Below, piece by piece: positions 10,335 through 21,884 of a DNA stretch of 64,000 nucleotides; positions within the stretch are counted from its first letter, which is position 1, and every line of letters begins with the position of its first letter. The position numbers and the translations under genes were made by a program. This DNA is from Diphasiastrum complanatum (lineage: Eukaryota > Streptophyta > Lycopodiopsida > Lycopodiales > Lycopodiaceae), in NCBI GenBank assembly GCA_029204225.1, contig CM055101.1, positions 5,583,246 through 5,647,245 of the forward strand, read 5' to 3'. The notes beneath the pieces are model-generated. The model made no database searches. It was not told where the DNA came from and was given only the letters and a program-made list of their open reading frames with translations.

Positions 10335-11343
10335 TGTTGGATTTATTTCCTCTAGCACCTAAATCCCATTTTTAATTTGCCTCCATTCATGCGCATATTT
10401 ACTCGCGTTGTGGCGCAGTCTGCATACTCACATGTAAATTCTCACATGCGATGAAGAGACAAAAAGCAAAGGCTGACGTCACACCCTCTTCACGCTCATG
10501 CAGCTGCGCTAAAAAAGTGGACAATGACTACAGCCACCCACGATCTCCTACAAACAGCACATCCACCCTGTACTTTCTTCATCTGCACACTTGTAACATT
10601 ATGTATATATTGAATACCATTTGCATATTCATTAACTGAAAAACGAAGATCAAACGATCAAGAAGTTAGTAAGCGAGAGAGAACGAAGAAGAGAAGCTTA
10701 TCAGAGATAGACAAAAGTAGATGCTCTTTGCATTGATTCTTTAATTTGTCAACAATAAGGTTTCATTCCTTTTTACAGTTTGAATAAGCTTCGTAGGGCA
10801 CGCGGTTTCGTCTGCTACTATCTTGTGCTCTACCGCATTATTGACATGTATACTTGATATACTTAATCTGATACAGTTCTTTGTTCTGCGTTCATATTTG
10901 TGTTAATATTGCTATGCTCATTATTCATTCTATCTGATCTTTCTAGTTGCTCCTAACATTTAGTCGTGTCTTTTGCGAATGTTTCGCAACTAATTATCTG
11001 TCGAGCCCTGTCTAGCTCTTCGCGAATAATTCGCGACACATAATTTGTCTAGCTATTCGTGACAAATTATTCTTCTGATGCTTTGTTCATTAATGTTTGG
11101 CTACGTAATCAAGAACGATCGTGATTTCCATCACTAACGTTCTGTTTGTTTTGATAGGCATAGGCATGGTGATGCCATTGGAGAGAGTCGCATAGTTCGT
11201 TCCGCTGCGCATGAACAATTTTTGTTCGAGTTTGTTTCTCGTTCGTGTTTCGTGTCTCGTTCGTGTTTGTCTTACCCCTCTGAGCTAAATTTTTTTTTAT
11301 AGGACACCTTTCTCAACTCTTACTACTCTCCCTCTCTCCAACA
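10335..11343 (+). repeat. E2 5' LTR
   Basis: 1009 bp, starting TGTTGGATTT and ending CTCCAACA. It contains a perfect TTCGCGAA palindrome at 11019-11026 within a run of TTCGCGA-like motifs (10975-11075). A long T tract and CTCTCC precede the end. Confidence 0.93.
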
Positions 11344-11355
11344 TGGTATCAGAGC
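11344..11355 (+). other. E2 primer-binding site
   Basis: TGGTATCAGAGC directly follows the LTR and is complementary to initiator methionine tRNA. Confidence 0.95.
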
Positions 11356-11498
11356 TATTTTCATAGCTTGATAAGCTTCCACGGTACAAGACTCTACTAG
11401 CCGATAGAGTAATCGTTTTCTTGTTTTGTATTTCAGCATTAGATTTTCATACTTAAGTCACTGATAGTTTCTCCTATCACTTAGACTAATTCCTCCAC

Positions 11499-12720
11499 AT
11501 GGATTATCAAGGGAAAGCCACTCCTATCATGGACAAGCTTGATGGAGCAAATTACCATCTGTGGAAATTTAAGATGAAAATTGTACTAATGGCTAAAAAA
11601 ATTGTATGACGTTGTTACAAGTGCCAAAGGGAAACCCGATGCAGACGACGCAGCAATCGCCAAATAGAAGCTGAAGGATGGAAAGGCTTTCGCGCTGATC
11701 ATCCTCAACATCACAGATACTCAGATTGGCCATGTATCTGAGGCTCAGACATCGAAAGAAGTCTAGGACATCTTGAGCACGCTATATGAAGTGCGAGATA
11801 TAGCCTCCAAGCTACATCTCAGGAAGAAAGTCTACTCCCTCAAGATGATTCTCTATAGAATCACATTAATCAATTCAAGAACCTGCTGAGACAAATGGCC
11901 ACTGTCGGATCTGTCATTGACGATCAAGATGCAGTGATGCAACTGCTTACAAGCTTGCCAAGCTCTTACGATAGCTGGGTGATGATCATAACGACTCATC
12001 CATAATTGACTCTTTTGAGAGTCATTACTATGTTGTTGCAGGAAGACACGAGGAGGAACGAAGCCTCAAGTTTCTCAGTTGATTCTCACGCCTTTTACGC
12101 CAACAAGAGCACGACAAAGCAGCAGAAGAAGAAAGGCCCGAAGCAATCAAAGTCAAGCCAGAAATCATCTCAACACAACGAACAGTCGAATCCGCAGACA
12201 AAGAAGAAGCTGTTCTGCAGATACTACAAACAAAACAACCACAAAATACAAGACTGCCGAATACTTCAAGCAAAGAACAACAGCAAGGGGTACTCGAATC
12301 AAGTGGCGAATGCAGCTGCAGAAGCTCCACAGCCCATTCAAGAAGCAGATCATGATGCCTTCATGACCAGCCATCAAGGAGCATCTGGTGACAGTTCTTG
12401 GTTCCTGGATTTCAGAGCCACTCAGCATATGACTAGCCTCGTAGGCTGTTTTGAGTCCTACACACCTTACAATACCCAGAAATATGTCCACCTTGGTGAC
12501 AATAGCACATAGGCTATTAAAGGTGAAGGCACTGTAAGACTAAACTTTGCCAATGATCAGTCTAAGCTACTCTCTAAAGTCCTTTATGTACCAAATTGAT
12601 CTATAAATCTGCTCTCTGTAAGCATAATCATAGATCTAGGACAGAGAGTAGACTTTGAATGTGATCAGTGTAAAGTAGTTGATAGGACAGGCAAGATCCT
12701 AGCACTCGAAAAGAGACATG
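11499..12720 (+). pseudogene. E2 gag and protease, broken
   Basis: The gag ATG is at 11499 (MDYQGKATPIMDKLDGANYH, a standard copia Gag start). A frameshift follows near 11605, with in-frame stops further on. The open stretch 12006-12522 covers the nucleic-acid-binding tail and protease start. The zinc knuckle has lost a cysteine (CRYYKQNNHKIQDC, Y for C), and the protease site reads DFRA instead of DSGA. Both would be inactive. Confidence 0.88.
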
Positions 12721-13760
12721 AATACTTGTACAAATTGAGTCATTGCTTTTATGCCTCTAGTCAGGCTCTCAGTACTTCAATTCATTCAAATAAAGATCTA
12801 CTTTGGCATTATAGACTTGGTCATTTAAATCATGCTGCTGTACAACAAATGTCTAGACAATCTATTATTCTTGATCTCGACTATCCTCACGAAAGAGTCG
12901 AGTTACCTATCTGTCAAGACTGTCTAGTTGGTAAACAGACTAGGAAACCTTTTAAATCAAGCCATCAGCACATTGCTAGAGGATTGCTAGATGTTGTACA
13001 TTCAGATATTTGTGGCCCGATGAAAAATCCTTTGCTGAAAGATGCCAAGTATTTTATAACCTTTATTGATGAATTTTCCAGAAGGACCATGGTGTATTTT
13101 ATAAAGAAAAAATCAAAAGCCTTCAACTGCTTCAAAATCTTCAAGGAGCGTGTAGATAAGAAGACTGGAAGGACGATCAAGGCCCTCATCTCAAACAATG
13201 GTGGAGAGTACATCTCTATCAATTTTAAGGAGTACTACCAATGCCAAAGCATTGAGCAGCAATTCATCACTCCTTACAGTCCTCAGTCTAATGGATTAGT
13301 CGAGAGGAAGAACCGTACTCTGGTCGAATCTGCCAAATGTATGCTATCTCATGCATCGTTGCCTAAGAGATTCTGGGCTGAAGCTGTCTCCACTACAGCC
13401 TACGTCCAGAACAGATGTTCGACCAAGGCCCTCTTAGACAAGACACCCCACGAGGTGTGGAAAGGGTCTAAGCCTTCTTTGAAGAACCTAAGAGTGTTTG
13501 GGTGCATTGCCTACGCGTAGATCCCAAAAGACACGAGAAAGAAATTGGACTTCCAAGGTCTCAAAACCATCCTGATCGAACATACTTCATCTGATAATAC
13601 TTATAAGTTGTATGATCCTGATACCCATCAAATCCTGTATAGCCAGGATACAGTCTTCATAAAGGCAAGGATGTTGCTCAAGAAGAACCCTCGTCACCTG
13701 CGATTGACATGACAATCCGAGCTTCTGGCTCAGGCGTGTCTATTGTCGACCCACTTTGAG
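12721..13760 (+). pseudogene. E2 integrase, broken
   Basis: A mostly open frame (12726-13520) covers the GAG-pre-integrase zinc finger (LLWHYRLGHLNH, then CQDCLVGKQ) and catalytic core (VHSDICGP; SPQSNGLVERKNRT). The second catalytic aspartate has become N (ISNNGGEY in place of SDNGGEY). A stop follows GCIAYA, and the C-terminal part continues in other frames. Confidence 0.88.
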
Positions 13761-15342
13761 ACAGCGAATTAGACTAAGATTTTGTTGCTATCCAGCAACA
13801 AATTCCTGGAGTAGTTCTTCAGTCGAATCCTCCCAGAAGATCAAGCCGAGTGCACAGACAACCACAAGGTATACTCCTGAGTCTACCTATCTCTTGATAC
13901 AGGAACTGGCAACAGTCAAAGAGACACTCAACCAACCAGACTCTGATCTCTGGAGAGAAGCTATGGATAGAGAGTATTCCTCTCTAATCAAGAACCAGAC
14001 ATGGTCATTAGTCGAAGCTCCTATTGGCTACAATATCATTGATTGCAAATGGATCTTCAAAATCAAATACAATGCCAATGCTGACCTCGAAGTGCATCAG
14101 TTCGATGTACAAACAGCCAATCTGAATGGAGTGGTACAAGAAATATCTACATGATCCAGACCAAAGGATACATTCTGGAAGGTATAATAAATCATGTCTA
14201 TAAACTCCACAAAGCACTGTACGGCTTGAAACAGTATGCCAGAGCTTGGTTTCAAAGGATCAACACATTCCTCATTGAAAAAGGATTTAAACCAAGCACT
14301 GCTGATTACAACGTCTATTCCAAGTCAGTACAACAATCCTTCATTATCATTACCTTGTACGTGGATGATACGTTGCTCTTCAGCAACAATACCAAAATGA
14401 TCAAGGATTCGAAGCAGATGCTATTTTCAGAGTTCGACATGACTGATTTGGGCGAAGCTCACTTTCGTCTGAAAATTCAAATCCACAGAGACAAAGCAAA
14501 TCAACTGATTTACATCACTCAAAGGTATCTTCACAATGTTCTCAACAGATACAATTTGATTAATTGTAAATTAGCTCAATGGATCCAAGCCTGCATCTGT
14601 TAAAGGACCAATGTCCCCAGACCAAGCAGGAAGTGGAGCAAATGAGAGAATACCCTTATCGATCAATATTGGGACCTCTCATGTATGCAATGGTCTATAC
14701 AAGGCCTGATATCTCTTTTGTTGTAAGCTCACTCAGCCAATACATGGCTAATCCTGGCATCACCCATTGGAAGGCTCTCATACAAGTCATGAAATATATT
14801 TGAGCTACCATGGACCAGTGCATCTGCTATGGAGATGTCAGCAACGACAATGTTCATCAGCTCAGTGGTTATTCTGATGCAAGCTGGGGAGGAGATGTAG
14901 ATAATTGTAAATCCACATCTGGATTTACATTTTTCTTCAACGGCGGTCCTATCTCATGGAACAGTCGTAAGCAAACTTCTGTCGCACTTTCTTCTATAGA
15001 AGCAGAATACATTGCTGCTTCTCAATCTATCAAGGAAGCGTTTTGGTTGAGAAATGTACTGTCGATGTTAATCTAAATTAGTATACCCCTACAATTTTAT
15101 TTTGTGATAATCAGAGTGCTATTGCCTTATCGGCCAACCCTAGATTTCACTCTAGGAGTAAGCACATTGAAATCAGATATCACTACATCAGGGGCAAGGT
15201 TCTCAACAAGGAAGTAAGCTTAATGTACTACAGAACACAGGACATGGGTTGCAGACATATTCACGAAAGCACTCAGTGTTAATACACACAACAAATTTTG
15301 TGCATTTATTAGTCTGAAGATCAAGGTATTCACAGATCTACA
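13761..15342 (+). pseudogene. E2 reverse transcriptase and RNase H, broken
   Basis: RT motifs are spread over several frames: WSLVEAP and DCKWIFKIK, then YVDDTLLFSN, YRSILGPLMYA and TRPDISFVVSSLSQ. RNase H follows (YSDASWGGD, SVALSSIEAEYIAAS, SKHIEIRYHYIRG). The RT carries an internal deletion. DCKWIFKIKYNANA runs straight into DLEVHQFDV, losing roughly 40 residues that normally include the RYKARLVAKG block. Stops at 14152, 14601, 14802 and 15074 further break it. Confidence 0.88.
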
Positions 15343-16358
15343 TGATTTATTTCCTCTAGCACCTAAATCCCATTCTTAATCTGCCTCTATTGATGCTGCA
15401 TATTTACTCGCGTTGTCGCGCAGTCTGCATATTCACATGTAAAGGCGATGAAGAGACGAAAAGCAAAGGCTGACATTACACCCTCTTCACGCTCATGCAG
15501 CTGTGCTAACAAACTGGACGACGACTGCAGCCACCCACGATCTCTTACAGACAGCACATCCACCCTTTACTTTCTTCATCTGCACACTTGTAACATTATG
15601 TATATATTGAATACCATTTGCGTATTCATTAACTGAAAAACAAAGATCAAACGATCAAGAAGTTAGTAAGCGAGAGAGAACGAAGAAGAGAAGCTTATCG
15701 GAGATAGACAAAAGTAGATGCTCTATGCATTGATTCTTTAATTTGTCAACAATAAGGTTTCATTCCTTTTACAGTTTGAATAAGCTTCGTAGGGCACGTG
15801 GTTTCGTCCGCTACTGTCTTGTGCTCTACCGCATTATTGACATGTATACTTGATATACTTAATCTGATACAGTTCTTTGTTCTGCGTTCAGATTTGTGTT
15901 AATATTGCTATGCTTATTATTTATTTTGTCTGAACTTTCTAGTTGCTCCTTTTGGTAATAGACGACTAACATTTAGTCGTGTCTTTCACGAATGTTTCGC
16001 GACTAATTATTTTTCGAGCACTGTTTAGCTCTTCGTGAATCATTTGCGACACATAATTTGTCTAGCTATTCGCGACAAATTATTCTTCTGACGCTTCATT
16101 CATTAAGATTTGGCTACGTAATCAAGAACGACCGTGATTTCCATCACTAACGTTCTGTTTGTTCTGATAGGCGTAGTCATGCCTTTGGAGAGAGTCGCAT
16201 AGCTCGTTCCAACAATTTTTGTTCGAGTTCATTTCGAGTTCGAGTTCGATTCTCGTTCGTGTTTCGTGTCTCGTTCATGTTCGTCTTACCTCTTTGAGCT
16301 AATTTTTTTTTTTATATGACACCTTTCTCAACTCTCGCTACTCTCCCTCTCTCCAACA
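15343..16358 (+). repeat. E2 3' LTR
   Basis: 1016 bp, starting TGATTTATTT (the 5' copy has TGTTGGATTTATTT) and ending CTCCAACA. It is collinear with the 5' LTR and has an extra segment near 15952-15972. The upstream polypurine tract is not clear. Confidence 0.92.
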
Positions 16359-16363
16359 CACAG

Positions 16364-16910
16364 CCCTTTACTAACTACAATGGGGAGTTTGCTATTTCTT
16401 TTAACTATACCATCTGCCATGGTATACTTCAGGCAAGTGTGAGCAAAGAGATCAAAGCTCTCTTTCTGAGACTCTACTTGGCCAAGATTTACCTCTCTCA
16501 CAACCTCCTTACAATAAACAATGAGGATCCTCTTGTTGAATCTATCTGATATTAGTAATTAGGTCATTCTCTATGACCACAAAAGACATCTGATACAATA
16601 TACGAGATAATGCATCAGGCACATGATTTTTGATATCTTTCATGTGTCAAATTTCCATGTGAAATTCCAGCATCAATTCAACCCACCTAGCTAATTGCAG
16701 AAATACATAAAAATGTCATGGTCGGTGTATACACACCTGCACCACACAAATAATGCCTCCATACTTTCAAAGCATGGACAATGGCATACAACTCTTCTGA
16801 ACAGGGTTGAGCTTCTCGCTCACAAAGAACATGTTTTGATGTGGTCCTTGTATATTGGCATGTAGTATGGAAACTCTACATCATTTGGGGTACTCATATG
16901 TGCGAGTTCT
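16364..16910 (-). pseudogene. Ty3-gypsy RNase H and integrase N-terminus
   Basis: The minus strand reads a gypsy RNase H tail: SEKLNPVQKS, then HALKVWRHYLCG, VYTDHD and VPDALSRI. It then runs into the pre-integrase segment ending DGIVKRNSKLPIVVSKGL at the E2 insertion. Frames shift several times. Joined to 10329 it continues as CREILYLCYDSIG, so this and 9660-10329 are one element. Confidence 0.85.
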
Positions 16911-17079
16911 AGCACAATGGTAGAATCCATTCACTTTGAGGTGAGCTCGACGTGATTCCAGGACCTTTGATCATGGCAGCTTAGTATGTGGGGGTTTGTT
17001 GTAAGTATATGTGTTCTTGTTAATGTTTGATATGTTTACTATTGGTGTAACATATGGCAAGAACAAGCTGACCTACTTA

Positions 17080-17710
17080 GGGACCTAGACCAACAGATGG
17101 GTCAGGGCATATGTGTGTGGGCTTATCGATACTTGAACTCCCCAGGGGCAAAGGACAATATGGAATGCTCAATGTTCAAGGAGTTTGTCAAGCATTGATA
17201 TCCTATTTCGCATATCGATGATCTGGTATTATACGGTGTTGTTGTTTTAGCAAAGTTGTTTGAAAAATGGAAATCATTAACTTTGAGTTCGTGAAGTGCA
17301 TGTATGATGTTGATGAACGATGTACTCATATTGTTTATGTATGACATTTTGGTTAACAGTTGTGGTGACATGTTGCATGTAACTCACCTTAGAAATGTTT
17401 GTCAACCCTGATGGATAAAATCTTGTTTGCTAATGATAATAAAAGGTATTGTATTTGAGTGTTATCGTGTTAGCTGAAGGCATAAGACCGAATCCAAGGA
17501 AAGTTGCTCTCCTTCCATGGCCTGTACCTATAAACTTGACGGTATTGAGAGGCTCTCTTGGATTGTTTGGGTTTTATTGCAAGGTGTGAAGGGTTGTTCA
17601 CACATGGCTGCACATTTGACCAATATGCTATAGAATAATAAGTGGACGGAAGTTCAGTAGTGAAGTTTCAACGCTTTGAAACAAGTTGTGGCTGACTTTG
17701 TCACATTGAA
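17080..17710 (+). pseudogene. Ty3-gypsy reverse transcriptase fragment, plus strand
   Basis: The plus strand carries decayed RT blocks in order: CVWAYRYLN (the CVDYRALN motif), YPISHIDDL, MMLMNDVL, then LPWPVPINLTVLRGSLGLFG (the connection-domain WPxPxNxxELRGFLGLTG motif). Stops and frameshifts abound, and the YLDD-type catalytic site is not readable. It sits exactly where the minus-strand gypsy should have its RT, but in the opposite orientation. Confidence 0.8.
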
Positions 17711-17739
17711 GATAGTAGACCCTAAACACATTATCTTTA

Positions 17740-18870
17740 TATCCAACTCCTTAACCTAACTTTGAATGGTTAATGGCATATCCACAACCCTGAGACCTCT
17801 CCCAACTGTACCCTTTCCATCAGCCCTCACGATTGTGTACTAGTACAAGGATGGTTGTGTTCACAATCAACTTTTCAATCAGATTCAAGTACATTATGAG
17901 AGGACCTAATGTCAAGTAGAACACACATTCATACCACACAATTTTCTAGTCATAACAATCAAGAAGTACTTGGAAATTGATACATGTGTTGCATCATTTT
18001 CAACAATTGTGAAAAAAGAAATAACATTAACCTTACTTGATCGTCGACACTTTCACAAGGTGAAGAATACTTCCCTATAGTTCATCCTACTCCAACTCTT
18101 CAATAGTCATAGGTGCTTGTGCCTGCTTCACTAGAAAATTTCATGAAGTCGGCAATGGATTTTGTGGACATTTCTTCCACATGCATCCTACCAAGTAACC
18201 AAAGCAAAATGAACCTTTCACATTTGGAACACCCTTGGTCTTGCAGCATTAGCAACTAAGATCGTTGGCCCCTTCTAAACATCGGATTGCCCATACAATC
18301 GTTGTCTCTAGAAGCTACAGCTACTTGTCACACTGAAGGACGTTGACCCCTTTGGACATTAGACCACACATACAATCCTTTGTTCTCAGAATCCCCTGCT
18401 CCTACTCCTTTCAGGTCACTTGAAACTTGCCTTTGCACAAATTGACTTTAATCCTCATGAGCTTCTAGTTGTTACCCCAAGAGCCAAAAAAACTGTCTGA
18501 ACCTTATTATTGTGTTTCAACAATAGAGCTATCTGAAGTACTCCTTGGAGGCTATGAGTTTGCTTCTTTACAACAAACGGTTTTGAGACTTTCAATATGC
18601 AAGCCCTCAACAAAATGAAACACTAGAACAATCATATCGAGGATCTTGATGTCTTCAACTATTCAAGGATTTGTTGAAATATGGCCTCCATAGCTTAGCT
18701 ACCACTTCTTCAACCCTAGTTAATCTAGTGCTAGTACCCTCTTGTGGATCCATAACTATGGCTTTCCAACTATGGCCTCCATAGCATCCACCTTAGCTAC
18801 CACTTCTTCAGCCCTGGTTAATCTAGTGCTAGTACCCTCTTGTGGATCCATAACTATGGCTTTCCAACCC
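17740..18870 (-). pseudogene. Ty3-gypsy gag and protease region, decayed
   Basis: The minus strand reads MDPQEGTSTRLTRAEEVV near the right end, a Gag-like start. Further on is a degraded zinc-knuckle block (WKKCPQNP) and then protease-like sequence. Many stops. Order and strand fit the 5' part of the chromovirus whose RNase H and integrase lie at 16910-16364 and 10329-9660. Confidence 0.6.
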
Positions 18871-18877
18871 TTCCAAC
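18681..18877. repeat. 98-bp tandem duplication in gypsy gag
   Basis: AGCTACCACTTCTTCA recurs at 18697 and 18795, and the following sequence through TGGATCCATAACTATGGC is repeated too. The period of 98 is not a multiple of three, so the duplication shifts the gag frame. Confidence 0.85.
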
Positions 18878-18879
18878 CC

Positions 18880-19840
18880 AAGTTAAGATCTAAAATGAGA
18901 GTAATCAGGAGTTTTTTTGCTCATAAAACCCTCTTATGAAGCATGCACCAGATCTGTCCTACCTAGAACAGCCTTCAATAGCCCTTATTTTCCTTGCAAA
19001 TCCATCAAATTCACAGAAATCAAGTTTTCCTACACCATGCCACAATAGTGCACATCCAATCATAGGTTACTAGGGTGATTTCGATGACAATTTGAGTTCA
19101 AGATCGAAGCCTCTTTGCTCCCAACTATCACCGCTGGTCCTGCAACCTCCAAACTAGATTTTTGGGGCTAAAATCTCATTTTGATCCATGACTGATATTC
19201 AATTCAGTTCTGCAGTCGAAACCTGAAATCCGAATCAGATCTGTTATGCTGAAACCTAATCCTAATCTACAAACTTAAACCTGATTCTGATCTAATTCTA
19301 AATTTGTGACCTAATCCAATTCTGAAATCGTAGTTCGATTTTGATTTCGAAGTTGAAATCCGATTCTGATCTATGCCTTGATCCCAATAATTAGGGGAAA
19401 TATGAGCTCAAAATGGGCCTTTAAGAAATTTCACTTTAGAGAGAGGTTACGTAGAGAGAGAATGTGAACCGGTAGCCTTTGGTTGCCGTCTTCCGAGTTT
19501 TTGGCCTTGCCTGATGTTGAACTGGTATGGTTAACTTCAGCCAAGAGCTAGTTAAGCATGAGATGTAATAACTTCTCTGCATGCTCATTCCAAAACTCGG
19601 GACTACAGCTTTAAGACTGAAAATCTTGGTGTGCTCAATGCAAAAACTGAAGCGGGAGTAGCAAAATTTTTGAAATCACTGTATGCTTATAGTGAAATAT
19701 GAGGCGGGACGATCTATCAATGCAACATAAACATTACAAAAGTAAGGTATGATAGATCTATTCATGCTCATTAACTGTAATTTGAAGCATTTACGGATTG
19801 CAACTTTCAACAATGGCAATGTTCCATTTTCATGTAGCTC
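18880..19840. repeat. Leader with short degenerate repeats; rest unassigned
   Basis: From 19190 to 19380, short motifs of the type GAAATCCGATTCTGATCT recur many times in degraded form. This would be the leader of the minus-strand gypsy. No clear LTR end or PBS is found, and 19440-19840 holds nothing I recognise. Confidence 0.4.
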
Positions 19841-19844
19841 TTCC

Positions 19845-21240
19845 TATGCAATGCACACCAATTATTAAGAGAAATTCGAAAGTTGTAGAGAATGTTGCTG
19901 CAATAGTTAGAGAATTGAGAATGAATAATCATATGAATATAGATTTGTGGGTGGATGGATAAATTTATCCTAATGATCCAGCTACCAATTTGTGTCAAGA
20001 TTTTAATAACTCATCTTCTCACATTTGTATGTGAAGGAAATAGCGGATCACTTGGATATTGTCAAAGGTTGCATGATATTGGAATGCATAACATATCTTA
20101 TCTTAATCAGCAATTGCTTCATTATGTGCAACACACTAGTGCTGAAAACAATGCACTCAAGAATGTTATGTTAGAATTGAATGCTACAGTCACTGCTTTT
20201 CGGGGATCAAACCAAGAAATGTTAGAATCCATGGAAAAGTTGCGATCTAAGAGTTTAAAGTCAGTTGTTGATATAAAAGTTATCAAAAAGGCAATGATGA
20301 AAAGGAAAAGAAAGAGAGTACTGATGAAGGATATTGATGACTTATCTATACATAGCGGCAATCAGAAAAAAATAATTTGAACATTCAAGTATGTATTCAT
20401 ATAAACTGTTTAAATTTATCAGAATTTTCTGACATTGTGGATTACACATATGATGACCTCAAAAGTGAGATAGATTATGATAAAGATGGCAATTGGAAAT
20501 CTCGTAACAAGGCCTTGGAGGCCATGATTGAAAAATCCAAAGCCTATGAAAAAACTTTGCCTACAGAGGAGGAATTTTTGGAATTCCAAAAAAATTATTC
20601 CCCAAGGACTCGATATATACCCTTCGGAAATGTAGAGTCCATTGGAGGACATGACATTAGCAGAGCAAATGTCATTTAATACAATGATTATGATCTGGTA
20701 TGTAGATATTATATTGGTGTTGATATTGTTAAGTTTTCTTATTTCAAACACAATGTTAAAGTATGAGTTTGTAGTGTTATGTCTCATTCTAAATTTATAA
20801 ACTTTATTCGTATACAAGATGCTATTGAAATAGATGCCTTTGGTATGAGACATGGAGGCTTCTGAGGTGTATCATCTGGGAGAAAGGATGTGTCTTCATC
20901 TCATTATTTGAAAAACTTTCAGAATAATGAGATTTGTATACATCATTCATCTTTTAGTCCAATGCAACCATTGTCATTATGGCCATCAAATCATTATCAG
21001 TTTGTTTAGGAGGCCATAAGTACGCAAAAGGAACATATAAAATAATTTTTGTGAAAACAGATTTGGCAATTAAAATATTGGGCTATACTCCCAATGAGAC
21101 TACAAAAAGATCATCTGCAATGGCCCTTTATTCGGGTTACATTGATATGAGCAAAAGAGAAAAATTAGAATTTTTGTCCATATGAAAGGAGATTATTTTT
21201 TCATGACAATACCATCCGTCTGAATCTTGAAGATGATGAT
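19845..21240 (+). pseudogene. Unrecognised coding-like fragments
   Basis: Several plus-strand open stretches follow one another: 19955-20380 (141 aa, with a coiled-coil-like stretch NNALKNVMLELNATVTAF and a lysine-rich tail), 20377-20679 (100 aa, acidic, NLSEFSDIVDYTYDDL), then broken frames to 20979-21185 (68 aa). They look like one decayed gene, but I do not recognise it. A weak similarity, NLSEFSDI against NLDEFSDI, links it to the ORF at 44246-44524. It could be a captured host gene or an unfamiliar retroelement or pararetrovirus gene. Confidence 0.35.
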
Positions 21241-21420
21241 GATGATAATTAACCAATTTTATATAATAGATTTTTGATATATTACAAGGATCTCTCTTTC
21301 GTTATGAATTTGAATGCCTTTCAAAAAATCGTAACATTTGGCGAGTTTTTAGCTTGATATCTAGATTGTGCTCTTTTGTAAATCCACTGAAAAAGTTGAA
21401 CTAAATATTGATTTCTTGAA

Positions 21421-21880
21421 TTGGGCTTAATTTGGCTCACAATAACTAGACCTGACATAAGCTTTAGTGTTCACAAGTTGAGCCAGGCTATGCAAAATCC
21501 TACTATTTATCATTGGAAAATGGCCAAGAAAGTGCTTAGATATATATCTTCAACTTTTGATTATGGTTTATTGTATAAAAGTGAAGATCTTTCTATTGTT
21601 GGTTATTCTGACTCTGATTTTGCAAGTGATAGAGCAGATCGAAAATCTACAAGTGCTTATGTCATATATCTTGGAGGAAACTTGATATCTTGGCTTTCCA
21701 AAAAGCAAGATACTGTATCACTCTCATCTTGTGAAGCTGAGTATAAGGCACTCACTACAACAACAAAGGAAGTGCTTTGGATCAAAAGGTTGCTAGTGGA
21801 GCTAAAGATAATCATGGAAGATGATCTACCTATGATCATGTGTGACAACATTTCAGCCCAAGCCCTTGCCAACAACCCAT
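21421..21880 (+). pseudogene. Copia RNase H fragment (E1-like)
   Basis: An open frame reads WLTITRPDISFSVHKLSQ, then YSDSDFASDRADRKSTSAY, SLSSCEAEYKALT and CDNISAQALANNP. It closely parallels the corresponding part of E1, so it derives from the same lineage. It is cut at both ends. At about 21880 it fuses to an unrelated copia fragment on the opposite strand. Confidence 0.9.
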
Positions 21881-21884
21881 GGAA

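Larger units (their letters stand above)
10335..16358 (+). mobile_element. E2: full-length but decayed Ty1-copia element
   Basis: A 6024-bp element with LTRs of 1009 and 1016 bp that begin TGTTGGA (5' copy) and end TCCAACA. The TSD CACAG is perfect (10330-10334 and 16359-16363). The LTRs differ by numerous substitutions and small indels, so it is clearly older than E1. Gag, protease, integrase, RT and RNase H are in copia order, but several stops and frameshifts break the polyprotein. It interrupts the integrase of a minus-strand gypsy element. Confidence 0.95.

Noticed and set aside
10451-10639. 62-aa ORF repeated at 15448-15636
   Set aside because: It lies in both LTRs of E2, so the duplication is explained by the LTRs and not by a gene.
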